From JBJGXI01 sp045635475 (lineage in GTDB: Bacteria > Bacillota > Bacilli > Bacillales > Amphibacillaceae): 64,000 nucleotides of DNA. The DNA lies in NCBI RefSeq assembly GCF_045635475.1, contig NZ_JBJGXI010000004.1, positions 62,001 to 126,000 of the forward strand, written 5' to 3'. Positions 45,205 to 53,510 of this stretch are shown piece after piece. A model generated the notes under the pieces. The model was given only the letters and a program-made list of their open reading frames with translations. It was not told where the DNA came from and did no database searches. Position 1 is the stretch's first letter. Each line of letters starts with the position of its first letter. The translations under genes were made by a program, and so were the position numbers.

Positions 45205-45549
45205 ATGGATTGGTATTTACATGTTTTAAGAAAATACGCTGTTTTTGAAGGAAGAGCAAGGCGAACAGAGTATTGGATGTTTACGTTAATTAATATAATC
45301 ATCGGCATTATTTTTAGCATCATGGAGACGATTTATGAAGGAATAGTAATTCTATCGGCAATATATTATTTAGCAATTATAATTCCTGGATTAGCAGTTA
45401 CGGTTCGAAGGCTACATGATATAGGGAAAAGTGGATGGTGGTATTTTATCGGTTTTATACCTCTTGTTGGCCCTATTATCCTGCTCGTGTTCACTTGCTT
45501 AGACAGCGAAGAAGGATATAATAGTTGGGGACCAAATCCGAAAATTTAA
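45205..45549 (+). CDS. DUF805 family membrane protein
   Basis: 114 residues with three or four membrane helices. The DUF805 pattern is clear: N-terminal WYLHVLRKYAVFEGRARRTEYW, then ITPGLAVTVRRLHDIGKSGWWYF-like (IIPGLAVTVRRLHDIGKSG) and C-terminal CLDSEEGYNSWGPNP. Function unknown; widespread inner-membrane family. AAGGGGAG precedes ATG 45205, with TATGATAAAAT as a candidate -10 at 45156-45166. Confidence 0.92.
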   Translation: MDWYLHVLRKYAVFEGRARRTEYWMFTLINIIIGIIFSIMETIYEGIVILSAIYYLAIIIPGLAVTVRRLHDIGKSGWWYFIGFIPLVGPIILLVFTCLDSEEGYNSWGPNPKI

Positions 45550-45560
45550 TCACACATTGA

Positions 45561-45595
45561 AATAAGCTAAGGGAAACATCTGTCCCTTAGCTTAA
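45561..45595. terminator. Bidirectional terminator between DUF805 and GGDEF genes
   Basis: AAGCTAAGGGA / TCCCTTAGCTT stem with an 8-nt loop. The right arm contains the stop codon of the convergent GGDEF gene. Confidence 0.6.
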
Positions 45596-46626
45596 TAACT
45601 GACTTGATTTCTTCCTTGTTGTTTGGAAATATATAATGCTTGGTCAGCTCGATCAATTATTGTTTCTGTTGTGTCACCAGCGACGGAATCCGCTATACCG
45701 AAACTCGATGTGATATTATGGACGGAAGCAAACGAATTTTCTTCTATCTCTTGTCTTAATGTCTCAGCCAATTCAATCATGTCTTCTTTGGTTTTGGTGT
45801 AGGAGATGATCATAAATTCTTCGCCACCCCAACGCCCAAAATCATCATCTTTAAATAGATGATTTTGAACAAGAGAAGTTACTTCAATCAATACTTTATC
45901 TCCAACCAAATGCCCGTATACATCATTTATTTTTTTGAAATGATCCAGATCAAAAAATATAATCGACAACGAGACCTGTTTTTTTAGAGCATTATCAAGC
46001 AATTCATATATCTTTCTTCTATTTGAAATTTTTGTTAGTTGATCTTGATAGGCGAATTTTTCAAGCATGTGTGACTCTGCAAAGGCACTTATGATAGAAG
46101 AAGCAAAGTACATAAAAATAATATAAACTAAAATAGATAAGTAATAATGAAAGGCTGACTCCAAATATGGTTGTGGAATACCGTCCCAGTAATAGATGCC
46201 AAAAAATACTGTGATGATCCAAAGACAAAGTGAATAAATCAGGCCTTGTTTTCCTCTAATCGTTACAAAAATAAAAATATAAACAAGTGGAGTCCAATAC
46301 GAACTACTACTCATTTCAGGAGTAATCTCAATAGCGAAGGAGTGGAAAATATCAAATGATACTATTAAATGAATGATACTAATTAGAGCTAAATTACTAA
46401 TTTCAGCTACTAGTATCCACTTTCTAAGATAAAGTAGTATCCAAGATATACTATATGAGACAAGCAGCAGTTGTAGAATAATAATATTTATTTGTTTGGT
46501 ATCATCTATGTGCGATAAGGACATGGCAACAGCAAATATTAATAAAGGTAGAATGCACAAATAAAACTTCCGCTTTAATTCTTCAAATCTATCTACGTCG
46601 GTAGTCACTTCCATCATCTCCAGCAT
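45592..46626 (-). CDS. Membrane-bound GGDEF protein (diguanylate cyclase)
   Basis: 344 residues: six hydrophobic helices in the first ~170 residues, then a GGDEF domain with DLDHFKKINDVYGHLVGDKVL and the active-site GGEEF (residues ~264-268). The standard GG(D/E)EF signature and metal-binding Asp imply it makes cyclic di-GMP. No EAL domain. An RxxD inhibitory site is not obvious. The start is uncertain: ATG 46626 lacks a ribosome site, while ATG 46617 or 46614 or a GTG just inside follow GCTGGAG. Confidence 0.9.
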   Translation of the reverse strand: MLEMMEVTTDVDRFEELKRKFYLCILPLLIFAVAMSLSHIDDTKQINIIILQLLLVSYSISWILLYLRKWILVAEISNLALISIIHLIVSFDIFHSFAIEITPEMSSSSYWTPLVYIFIFVTIRGKQGLIYSLCLWIITVFFGIYYWDGIPQPYLESAFHYYLSILVYIIFMYFASSIISAFAESHMLEKFAYQDQLTKISNRRKIYELLDNALKKQVSLSIIFFDLDHFKKINDVYGHLVGDKVLIEVTSLVQNHLFKDDDFGRWGGEEFMIISYTKTKEDMIELAETLRQEIEENSFASVHNITSSFGIADSVAGDTTETIIDRADQALYISKQQGRNQVSY

Positions 46627-46740
46627 ATATAGTTAGGTGATTTATGAAATAGGTATTCTTATTGGAACGGTGTACAAACAGATTATATAGAAGTACTTTC
46701 TTTTATTATATAGATTTTTCTGCATAAAAACGATGGTAAA

Positions 46741-46754
46741 TGTAAGCTTTTACA
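46741..46754. promoter_or_regulatory. cre-like palindrome between GGDEF and ATP-grasp genes
   Basis: TGTAAGCTTTTACA matches 13 of 14 cre positions (CT instead of the central CG). It lies 115 bp upstream of the GGDEF gene and 224 bp upstream of the ATP-grasp gene in a 351-bp AT-rich divergent region that otherwise shows nothing clear. Confidence 0.35.
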
Positions 46755-46977
46755 TATGTTAAATATTCACATCCGTAATACCTTATTCAAATAGCCTATC
46801 TTTTTTGTCAATAAACACAACAAATTACAGAACTTCCTTTGTATCCCTTCATAGCAGAAAGTATTTTGTTCAGTAGTTCTATTCTTTGACACTAGTACGT
46901 TAAACGAATAGTATAAAATAAATCCGACTAAGTTAATCGGAAAAAAGTTTTGTCTATAAACAAAGGGGGACTAATAG

Positions 46978-47925
46978 ATGTCAAAAATATATGTGATCCA
47001 CGAAAATGATGATTGGACGAAGCATTTAACAAAGCGGTTAGAGGAGTTAAAGCTTCCATATGAAACGTGGCATCTTGATAAAGGAATCGTCGATTTAACT
47101 GCTGCACCTCCTGAAGGTGTGTTTTACAATCGTATGAGCGCGTCTTCTCATACACGAGGACATCGATTTGCTCCGGAATTGACTGGAGCGACACTGGCAT
47201 GGTTAGAGCAACATAATCGTATCGTCTTTAATGGTAGTCGTGCACTCAATCTTGAGGTTAGTAAAATAAATCAATATGCCGCCCTAGAAACAAGCGGTAT
47301 AAAAACACCTAAAACAATTGGTGCAGTAGGTCGTGATCAAATTCTACAAGCTGCGGAACAACTCGGTACCGCACCGTTTATTACAAAGCATAACCGTGCA
47401 GGTAAAGGGCTAGGAGTACAGCTATTTTACTCAATCGAAGGATTAAAATCTTATTTGAATGGTCCGGACTTTGTAGAACCGGTAGACGGTATTACATTGA
47501 TTCAGGAGTATATCACATCACCCGAAGCTTTCATCACAAGAGCAGAATTTATTGGAGGCAAATTTGTATACGCTGTAAGAGTTGATACCTCTGATGGATT
47601 CGAGCTTTGTCCGGCAGATGCCTGCCGTATCGACGATCAGTTTTGTCCAGTAGGTGAGCAATCGGAGGAACATCGACCAATGTTCGAAATAGTCAATGAT
47701 GTAGACACTCAACTAATCAATAAATATGAAGTATTTCTTGAAGCGAATAACATTGCAGTTGCTGGTATTGAATTTATTTCCGATGCGAATGGTGAGACAT
47801 TCACGTATGATGTGAACACAAATACAAATTATAATACGGATGCAGAAATGAGAGCGGGGAAATTTGGCATGCTTGAGCTTGCTAGGTTTTTAGGCGATGC
47901 ATTAAAAGTAACTACAAAACCTTAA
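46978..47925 (+). CDS. ATP-grasp (RimK-like) ligase
   Basis: 315 residues. An N-terminal pre-ATP-grasp region (MSKIYVIHENDDWTKHLTKRLEEL, GVFYNRMSASSHTRGH), then the ATP-grasp lysine segment FITKHNRAGKGLGVQLF, the EYI acceptor strand and the metal-binding end GIEFISDANGETFTYDVNTNTNYN. The family joins a carboxylate to an amine through acyl-phosphate. Closest in style to RimK-type alpha-glutamate ligases, but substrates are unknown. AAGGGGG precedes ATG 46978. Monocistronic. Confidence 0.85.
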   Translation: MSKIYVIHENDDWTKHLTKRLEELKLPYETWHLDKGIVDLTAAPPEGVFYNRMSASSHTRGHRFAPELTGATLAWLEQHNRIVFNGSRALNLEVSKINQYAALETSGIKTPKTIGAVGRDQILQAAEQLGTAPFITKHNRAGKGLGVQLFYSIEGLKSYLNGPDFVEPVDGITLIQEYITSPEAFITRAEFIGGKFVYAVRVDTSDGFELCPADACRIDDQFCPVGEQSEEHRPMFEIVNDVDTQLINKYEVFLEANNIAVAGIEFISDANGETFTYDVNTNTNYNTDAEMRAGKFGMLELARFLGDALKVTTKP

Positions 47926-47938
47926 TTATAGATAGACC

Positions 47939-47970
47939 GAAAAGGCGTATCCAATATGGTGCGTCTTTTT
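47939..47970 (+). terminator. Terminator after ATP-grasp gene
   Basis: AAAAGGCGTATC pairs, with G-U, to GGTGCGTCTTTTT around a short loop, followed by ATATTTT. Confidence 0.5.
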
Positions 47971-47975
47971 ATATT

Positions 47976-48248
47976 TTATTTTTTCACACCATAAATAATC
48001 AGCGCAACGCCAAGAAAAATCCAAATAAACTTTCCGAATGACATTTTTTCAGCTAAGCCAATCATACCTATCGTTGTAGTAATAATCAGTATTAAAGGCC
48101 CGATAAATGCTAGCGAACTGTTAATAATTAATGCTTTTCCTACGTCATTAAATCTCAAGATTAAATATGCAGCAGCAATTTCGATGCTACCAGATAACAA
48201 TCTAATCAAAGCTATGGCGAGAACGGCCTTTTCGAATAATGTAAGCAT
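47976..48248 (-). CDS. YqhV family (DUF2619) membrane protein
   Basis: 90 residues with three membrane helices: MLTLFEKAVLAIALIRLLSGSIEIAAAYLILRFNDVGKAL, LAFIGPLILIITTTIGMIGLAEKM, and FGKFIWIFLGVALIIYGVKK. This matches the YqhV family found in spore formers, sometimes within sporulation loci; function unknown. ATG 48248 is favoured because GGAGG is about 7 nt upstream on the minus strand; the longer frame to 48293 lacks one. Confidence 0.85.
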   Translation of the reverse strand: MLTLFEKAVLAIALIRLLSGSIEIAAAYLILRFNDVGKALIINSSLAFIGPLILIITTTIGMIGLAEKMSFGKFIWIFLGVALIIYGVKK

Positions 48249-48447
48249 TTTTTTCCTCCAGACAAATAGATTACTTGTCTGATTTATATGCAAAAGCAGT
48301 TAGAATAAGGACGAGCATCTGTATATTTTGAGTAAAATTGATTCTATAGGGTTGAGGAAAATAATGGAACTTTTTCTAATATGAAATCGTATAAAAATCA
48401 AAGGGACTTTGATGTAGGCGTATTTCCTAAAGGGAGAGTGATAAGTC

Positions 48448-48648
48448 ATGAAAAAATGGTGGAATAAAAAAAGAGCAAAAACGAGAAAAAGAAGGCGAAA
48501 GGTAAGTAATGAAACTTATACTTTCGCTGATGGTTTATTTGATCTGTTATTTTGGATACCGGAATTAATATTATTTCCGTTAAGAATTATATTTTGGTTG
48601 CTAAAAGGCGTGGGAAAGTGGATCGGGGATATTTTCGATATTGTATAG
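48448..48648 (+). CDS. Small basic membrane-associated protein
   Basis: 66 residues. The first 20 are extremely basic (KKWWNKKRAKTRKRRRKV), followed by an acidic hinge and a hydrophobic C-terminal stretch (FDLLFWIPELILFPLRIIFWLLKGVGKWIGDIFDIV). No family recognised. The positive head and helical tail suggest a peripheral or single-span membrane protein. AAAGGGAGAG precedes ATG 48448, so it is probably expressed. A terminator hairpin follows directly. Confidence 0.65.
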   Translation: MKKWWNKKRAKTRKRRRKVSNETYTFADGLFDLLFWIPELILFPLRIIFWLLKGVGKWIGDIFDIV

Positions 48649-48655
48649 AAAAATA

Positions 48656-48674
48656 GTCTCCCAAGGAGGGAGAC
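48656..48674. terminator. Short hairpin between convergent genes
   Basis: GTCTCCC / GGGAGAC, 7-bp stem with a 5-nt loop; lacks a strong U-run on either side. Confidence 0.4.
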
Positions 48675-48689
48675 GTTGCTACCAAAATC

Positions 48690-49814
48690 TTACTTCGTTA
48701 AATAATTTTCCGTATAGAAAGGTTTTGCTTCTTGGTCAAAGGCAACTCCAACAGTAAGTATTTTATAATCTGCTTGCAGTTTGTTTTCACGGTGGCCAAT
48801 CGAATTCATTAAACCTTCATGCGCGAAAATGCTACTTGTTTGCCCTGCTGCAAGGTTTTCACCAGCCATTCTGTAGCTGATGTTATCTTCGTTCAATCGA
48901 TCAAAAGGTGATTGTCCTTGTAAATTTGTATGGCCAAAATAACTGTTATCTGCCATATCTGTGCTATGATCGCGTACCGTCTGTTGTACTGATTCATCCC
49001 AAGCTAGAACAGAAAGACCATGGTTCACTCTTGTTGCATTCGTAAGATCGAACAATTGATATTCAAATCCTTCTTTTAGTGCGTCACTAGGCTCGCCGAA
49101 GTACGCTCCTTTTTGTTGCTCCAGATCACCGCTAATAATTTGAATAGCAGTTACCGTACTATTTTCATGCTTATCATAAAAAATAGTCACATAATTGCCA
49201 TCGATACGATACGTATCGAACTCTTGGTTGTTTTGCAGTTGATAATTCACAAATCCTTTTTGTATATACTCAAGCGGATCATCTAATGTTGAAAGAACGG
49301 ATTCTCTTGTGCTATTTATCGAAATCCCTTGAAGCGATGATAATAAATCTTGGTTTGTGTATAATCCAACTACTTTATTTTGCTCGTCGTAAGACACCAT
49401 GAAAAAGTTATGATAGTTTTCATGATAAGCAACCCAATCTACCCCATACTCATTCATGGAAGATCGTTTAGGCGCTCCGACCTGCTGTTCTACCTCACTT
49501 CGATCATCCCCAAGTTCAACATTGTGGACAGAAAATGATTGTGCGGACGGTCCATCTAAGCTTGGCTTTTCAGGAGCAGGTTGATTTGGTTGCTGTTCGT
49601 TATCTTCTATTGTTCCTTTGATTCTTAGAACCAATTGCTGAATCTCGTAATTTATATATTCAACAGTATCTCTCACTTTTGGATTGTCTCTAATTTCATT
49701 TACATCGGCTCGCATTTCATCAAAAACGCCGGTTACCCCTGATTGGTTGAATGTGTCCCCATAAAAATGCCAAAGCACACCCGCAACGATTATTAAAGCG
49801 ATGATATTTCGCAC
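48690..49814 (-). CDS. CAP (SCP-like) domain protein, YlbC type
   Basis: 374 residues. N-terminal membrane anchor or signal (MRNIIALIIVAGVLWHFYGD), a ~60-residue linker, a CAP-associated domain (VHNVELGDDRSEVEQQVGAPKRSSMNEYGVDWVAYH, ~95-235) and a C-terminal CAP domain (~255-374: LFDLTNATRVNHGLSVLAWDESVQQTVRDHSTDMADNSYFGHTNLQGQSPFDR ... GENLAAG ... IGHRENKL). CAP proteins are secreted; in Bacillus the YlbC/YkwD proteins are spore-coat or wall-associated with unknown activity. ATG 49814; its upstream minus-strand sequence GATAGGGGTTGACC provides a usable site. Confidence 0.88.
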   Translation of the reverse strand: MRNIIALIIVAGVLWHFYGDTFNQSGVTGVFDEMRADVNEIRDNPKVRDTVEYINYEIQQLVLRIKGTIEDNEQQPNQPAPEKPSLDGPSAQSFSVHNVELGDDRSEVEQQVGAPKRSSMNEYGVDWVAYHENYHNFFMVSYDEQNKVVGLYTNQDLLSSLQGISINSTRESVLSTLDDPLEYIQKGFVNYQLQNNQEFDTYRIDGNYVTIFYDKHENSTVTAIQIISGDLEQQKGAYFGEPSDALKEGFEYQLFDLTNATRVNHGLSVLAWDESVQQTVRDHSTDMADNSYFGHTNLQGQSPFDRLNEDNISYRMAGENLAAGQTSSIFAHEGLMNSIGHRENKLQADYKILTVGVAFDQEAKPFYTENYLTK

Positions 49815-50028
49815 AAAATGGTCAACCCCTATCTCTATCTATTCAATTGTACTATTGTAGCAACTATTATTAGTATAAACAATGGAGAGGGAAAAAAGAC
49901 ATCTTTAGCGTAACAATACTAGAGTATCTAATTTAAATTTTATGTTAAAATAACGGGGATGTATGGTTGAAATCAAATCAATCCTTTTCGTGCTATAAGT
50001 ATAAGAGAACAATAGTTGATCCAAGCAG

Positions 50029-50352
50029 ATGATGATGTTTCATCAACCAGATGAAGAGGTGTATATAAAATTGCTATATTTCAAGTTCCTTGTTTATGAA
50101 TTTTTATTATTTAGTTTGATATTCATTGTGAATTATTATTATGATCAATACCTTAATGCGCCATTTACTTGGATTGATTTACTGGCCAGCATTATAGCTA
50201 TTCCTATTTTTTGTTTGTTACTTTTGCTATTGTCCAAACTGTTCAAACGCTTCAATTCTATCTCATTTAATAAGAAGACTTTGATATCGATTCCAAATTT
50301 CATTATTTCAGGATTAGTTACAAGTATTATGTTGTCTCTTGTTTTGATGTAG
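50029..50352 (+). CDS. Small membrane protein, unknown function
   Basis: Up to 107 residues with three hydrophobic helices (FKFLVYEFLLFSLIFIVNYYYDQY, WIDLLASIIAIPIFCLLLLLLSKLF, FIISGLVTSIMLSLVLM). No family recognised. The start is unclear: ATG 50029 has no evident ribosome site, while a GAGG at 50054-50057 could serve TTG 50071. The upstream string AAATTTTATGTTAAAATAA (about 49932-49950) looks like a sigma-A -10 region. Confidence 0.5.
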   Translation: MMMFHQPDEEVYIKLLYFKFLVYEFLLFSLIFIVNYYYDQYLNAPFTWIDLLASIIAIPIFCLLLLLLSKLFKRFNSISFNKKTLISIPNFIISGLVTSIMLSLVLM

Positions 50353-50598
50353 AGCATCGTTCCTATGAATCAAAGGTGACGGGTGTTGACTATGTCAGGT
50401 AGGCGGTGACGAACTGTTTACACATTAGCTGATTTTCCAGATGATGGTCAAACACAGCTTTTAAAGGTTATTAAAATAAGCAGAGCTGTGAGTGTATAAA
50501 TGATGCGTAGAATAAAATCCGTAACTATATAGAACGAGATGATGAAAACAACTAAATACAAGGTGAGACGATGCAAATTTTTGGATTTGACTCAAAAA
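50353..50598. other. Intergenic region with possible coding relic
   Basis: An open stretch at about 50410-50500 (RTVYTLADFPDDGQTQLLKVI...) follows ATG 50390 after an in-frame TGA. It reads like protein but I recognise no family. It may be a decayed small gene. Nothing else is clear. Confidence 0.25.
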
Positions 50599-50630
50599 CA
50601 AACCGTTTGGATATTGATCCAAACGGTTTG
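50599..50630 (-). terminator. Terminator of GNAT gene (minus strand)
   Basis: CAAACCGTTTGGAT / ATCCAAACGGTTTG, a 14-bp perfect stem with a 4-nt loop, 17 bp from the GNAT stop. On the minus strand it is followed by TTTTTGAG. Confidence 0.75.
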
Positions 50631-50647
50631 CGTGTTTGCTATGTTGG

Positions 50648-51148
50648 TTAAAACGTTAATCGAAATGCCATTACAATGATTCCATCGTCGGCAGGTTCAA
50701 AATCATATTTTGGTAACCGTTCAAAACCGAATTTTTGATAAAGCTTCATAGCGTTTTTCATGAATGATCCAGTATGCAGACCGATCGCATCATAGCCCTT
50801 TTCCTTTGCACGACGAATACATTCCTCGATTAAAGTACTAGCGACACCTTTGCCTTGTGCTTGTGGGTCAACAGCAAGTACGCGCAACTCTGGATAGTCT
50901 AATTCCTCTACATAACCTTCGTAAGCGTCGGTATTGGCTGGAAATAAAGCAACACTACCGGCAATCTCTCCATCAATCTCGGCTACGATCACTTCTACTC
51001 CAGGCTGTGTATCTGCATCCGAAGAAATTGCCTTTTTCAAGGCGTTCCAGTGATCCTCCGGGAGAGCATCAGTGTGAATGCTATACGCATCCACACGTTG
51101 CTGTCGGATTAGCGGTAATTCTTCTTTTTTCGCATCACGTATTTTCAT
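50648..51148 (-). CDS. GNAT family N-acetyltransferase
   Basis: 166 residues. The acetyl-CoA motif is ELRVLAVDPQAQGKGVASTLIEECIRRAKEKG, followed by GLHTGSFMKNAMKLYQKFGFERLP. N-terminal MKIRDAKKEELPLIRQQRVDAY matches small-molecule acetyltransferases; substrate unknown. On the minus strand AGGGAGAGGTG precedes ATG 51148. Upstream, 21 bp away, is the AGTCAATTTCAC palindrome, then the stop of the reductase gene, so the two may be co-transcribed. Confidence 0.9.
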   Translation of the reverse strand: MKIRDAKKEELPLIRQQRVDAYSIHTDALPEDHWNALKKAISSDADTQPGVEVIVAEIDGEIAGSVALFPANTDAYEGYVEELDYPELRVLAVDPQAQGKGVASTLIEECIRRAKEKGYDAIGLHTGSFMKNAMKLYQKFGFERLPKYDFEPADDGIIVMAFRLTF

Positions 51149-51168
51149 CGTTCACCTCTCCCTGCTTT

Positions 51169-51192
51169 AGTCAATTTCACGTGAAATTGACT
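51169..51192. repeat. 24-bp perfect palindrome identical to MITE termini
   Basis: AGTCAATTTCAC followed directly by its reverse complement. The outer 11 bases AGTCAATTTCA equal the ends of the 117-bp MITE-like element. It may be a remnant holding only the two termini, or an operator for the GNAT gene 21 bp downstream. It touches the TAA of the reductase gene. Confidence 0.6.
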
Positions 51193-52232
51193 TACTTTAT
51201 CAAAAATTTCTCTTGTTTATTGCTTATCTGTTCACGATTATGCGCTGTCTCCCATGCAGATAAATCTGGTCCTTTTGGCAGGATGGAAACTTCATCCTTA
51301 TCGGGATTGATTGTAATCGATGTATGATAATGACGTTTAATGGCATCGAAATCAGTTGTTTCACCAAAGCCAGGTGTTTGATACAGATCACGTGCATATC
51401 CCCATAAATGCGTGAATTCACGAATCAGATTACGGTTTGTATTAAATGCTGTGTAATAGGCAGCATCGAATCGAGCCAGCGTTGTGAAAAGACGGACGTC
51501 TGCATCGGTAATATAATCTCCCAATAAGAAACGCTGCTTGGAAAGACGTTCTTCAAGTGCATCTAGTCTCGCAAATAACACGTCATATGCCTGTTCGTAG
51601 GCTTCTTGTGAATGAGCGAAACCGCATTTATATACACCATTGTTCACCTCATGGAAGATCACATCACTTATAGCATCAATCTCTTCTCGTAAATGTTCAG
51701 GATATAGATCAGGAGCATTTTGTTTATGAAAAGGAGACCAAACCGTTTCAAAGTAATGGGTTAGTTTAAAATAATCATTATTGACTGCTTGCTTTTTCTC
51801 TATATCAACCATAACAGGTACAGTTGGACGACCAGCATAATCAGCATCAGCGTTAAAATAAACGTCACTTATATATTGAATATCTAAGCCGGGATCCTTA
51901 CTATTATCATCTAATGAAAAAGCCCAATCGACTCGTCCAATACGAGGGCGAAGAGGACTTGCCGTACCAAGACTGATTGCATTTTCTAGTCCTAAAACTT
52001 TGCGAACGATAACCGAGCGATGTGCCCATGGACAAGCTGCGGACCATAGTAAACGGTAACGGCCAGCTTCAACGGGAAGCTCCCCGGGCTCGTTTCCAAA
52101 TGGAGTAGTGAATCGATTTTGTTGTCGTTTAAACGATCCATCAGCACTAATCTCTTCAGGTTTTTTTGCATTATTATTTGAACGAGCGTTATCAACTTTA
52201 ATTTCACAGCTTACTTGTTCTTTTTCGCTCAT
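51192..52232 (-). CDS. Glutathionyl-hydroquinone reductase (ECM4/YqjG family)
   Basis: 346 residues, Xi-class glutathione transferase. The catalytic Cys lies in AACPWAHRSVIVRKVLG (~residue 66). N-terminal thioredoxin fold, then helical domain with GFAHSQEAYEQAYDVLFARLDALEERL, YITDADVRLFTTLARFD, and LWGYARDLYQTPGFGET. The family reduces glutathionyl-hydroquinones. In Bacillaceae, which often use bacillithiol, the thiol partner may differ (inference). ATG 52232 has AGGAGGC upstream on the minus strand. Confidence 0.93.
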   Translation of the reverse strand: MSEKEQVSCEIKVDNARSNNNAKKPEEISADGSFKRQQNRFTTPFGNEPGELPVEAGRYRLLWSAACPWAHRSVIVRKVLGLENAISLGTASPLRPRIGRVDWAFSLDDNSKDPGLDIQYISDVYFNADADYAGRPTVPVMVDIEKKQAVNNDYFKLTHYFETVWSPFHKQNAPDLYPEHLREEIDAISDVIFHEVNNGVYKCGFAHSQEAYEQAYDVLFARLDALEERLSKQRFLLGDYITDADVRLFTTLARFDAAYYTAFNTNRNLIREFTHLWGYARDLYQTPGFGETTDFDAIKRHYHTSITINPDKDEVSILPKGPDLSAWETAHNREQISNKQEKFLIK

Positions 52233-52328
52233 GTTTAAGAGCCTCCTTATATTTTAAAGTATGCTTATATAGTACAGATTACTGCATAAAATCACTAGTA
52301 AATAGCTCGGAATTAACGTTCAAATTGT

Positions 52329-53222
52329 TTAGACACGTACAGCAGGTTCCTTAATAGGTTTCCCGGCCCGATTAGAAAAATAAATACCGAAAAAGATCAC
52401 CACAAGCCCAAGAATTAAATGACTTGTTACCGGTTCCCCTAAAATGACAAATCCCCATATCATTGCTGTAACAGGGACCAAGTAAGTTACAGTGGTCGCA
52501 AATTCTGCGCTGCCTTCGGTCATGAGATAATAATAAAGCACATGTGCCACCCCAGAACCTAAGCAGCCTAAGCCAATGATAGAAATGATTAATGCATAGT
52601 TAATTTCAACAGCTACAGGAATACCACCTGTAATGAGCATGCCGATTAAGCCTGACACTGTACCAACAATTAAAGAATACGTAGTAATTACTAATAAGCC
52701 TGTACCTCGTAAGTGTTTTTGCGTGTACTGTGAACCAAACCCATAACATAAGGTTGCGATAAACATCGTACCTACTCCAATAAAATTTTGTCCGAAAACG
52801 ACAGAAATATTAAAATCGATTAAAATTAAGATGCCAATAAAGCCAATGAAAATGCCTGTCCATTGTCTTTTTGTTAACAGTTTAGAAAAAAGTAAAAAGC
52901 CGATTAGTGCTGTGCAAATTGGTGTTAATGCATTCAAAACAGACGCTGTGTTTGTATTAATCTGGGTTTCGCTTAAAGCAATCAATCCCCATGGCAAGCC
53001 AGCATTAAACAGGCCGACAACGATTAAATGCTTCCAAGGTAAGGGCTTAGCAATTTGTTTTCTTTTTAACCATAAAAACGGAATGAGAAGGAGGGCACCA
53101 GAGAGGCATCTAAGAAAAACCGTTCCCCATGGTCCTACTGCATCTGTTAAAACTTTTATAAATATAAATGAAAATCCCCATATTAAACTCAAACCGATTA
53201 AACCTGCATATAAACGCAACAT
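52329..53222 (-). CDS. EamA/DMT superfamily transporter
   Basis: 297 residues, ten membrane helices in two EamA repeats (LIGLSLIWGFSFIFIKVLTDAVGPWGTVFLRCLSGA; IISIIGLGCLGSGVAHVLYYYLMTEGSAEFATTVTYLVPVTAMIWGFVILGEPVTSHLILG). This is the common RhaT/YdcZ-like exporter type; substrate unknown. GGAGGACGC precedes ATG 53222 on the minus strand. Oriented with the reductase and GNAT genes but separated by 96 bp. Confidence 0.9.
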   Translation of the reverse strand: MLRLYAGLIGLSLIWGFSFIFIKVLTDAVGPWGTVFLRCLSGALLLIPFLWLKRKQIAKPLPWKHLIVVGLFNAGLPWGLIALSETQINTNTASVLNALTPICTALIGFLLFSKLLTKRQWTGIFIGFIGILILIDFNISVVFGQNFIGVGTMFIATLCYGFGSQYTQKHLRGTGLLVITTYSLIVGTVSGLIGMLITGGIPVAVEINYALIISIIGLGCLGSGVAHVLYYYLMTEGSAEFATTVTYLVPVTAMIWGFVILGEPVTSHLILGLVVIFFGIYFSNRAGKPIKEPAVRV

Positions 53223-53510
53223 ATGCGTCCTCCTTCGTCTACTTTAAGCCTAGTATCCTATTAAAAAGTAGTTATCTATCATGAAAAATACCATCTTTAC
53301 TATAATTGAAATGAAACTGTAATATTTATATCACATTCCTGTCACTTCTAGATGTTATACTACAAAGTGACAAAATTTCAATTCTGGAGCTTTTAATAAT
53401 CTTAAAAATGACGGAATTTGCAGTTGAAAATGTTTTCTAACATACAATTGATCGAATTCACATACACATACGAAGACCATTTCTCAAAGAGAATGTAGGA
53501 GGAATTTGGC

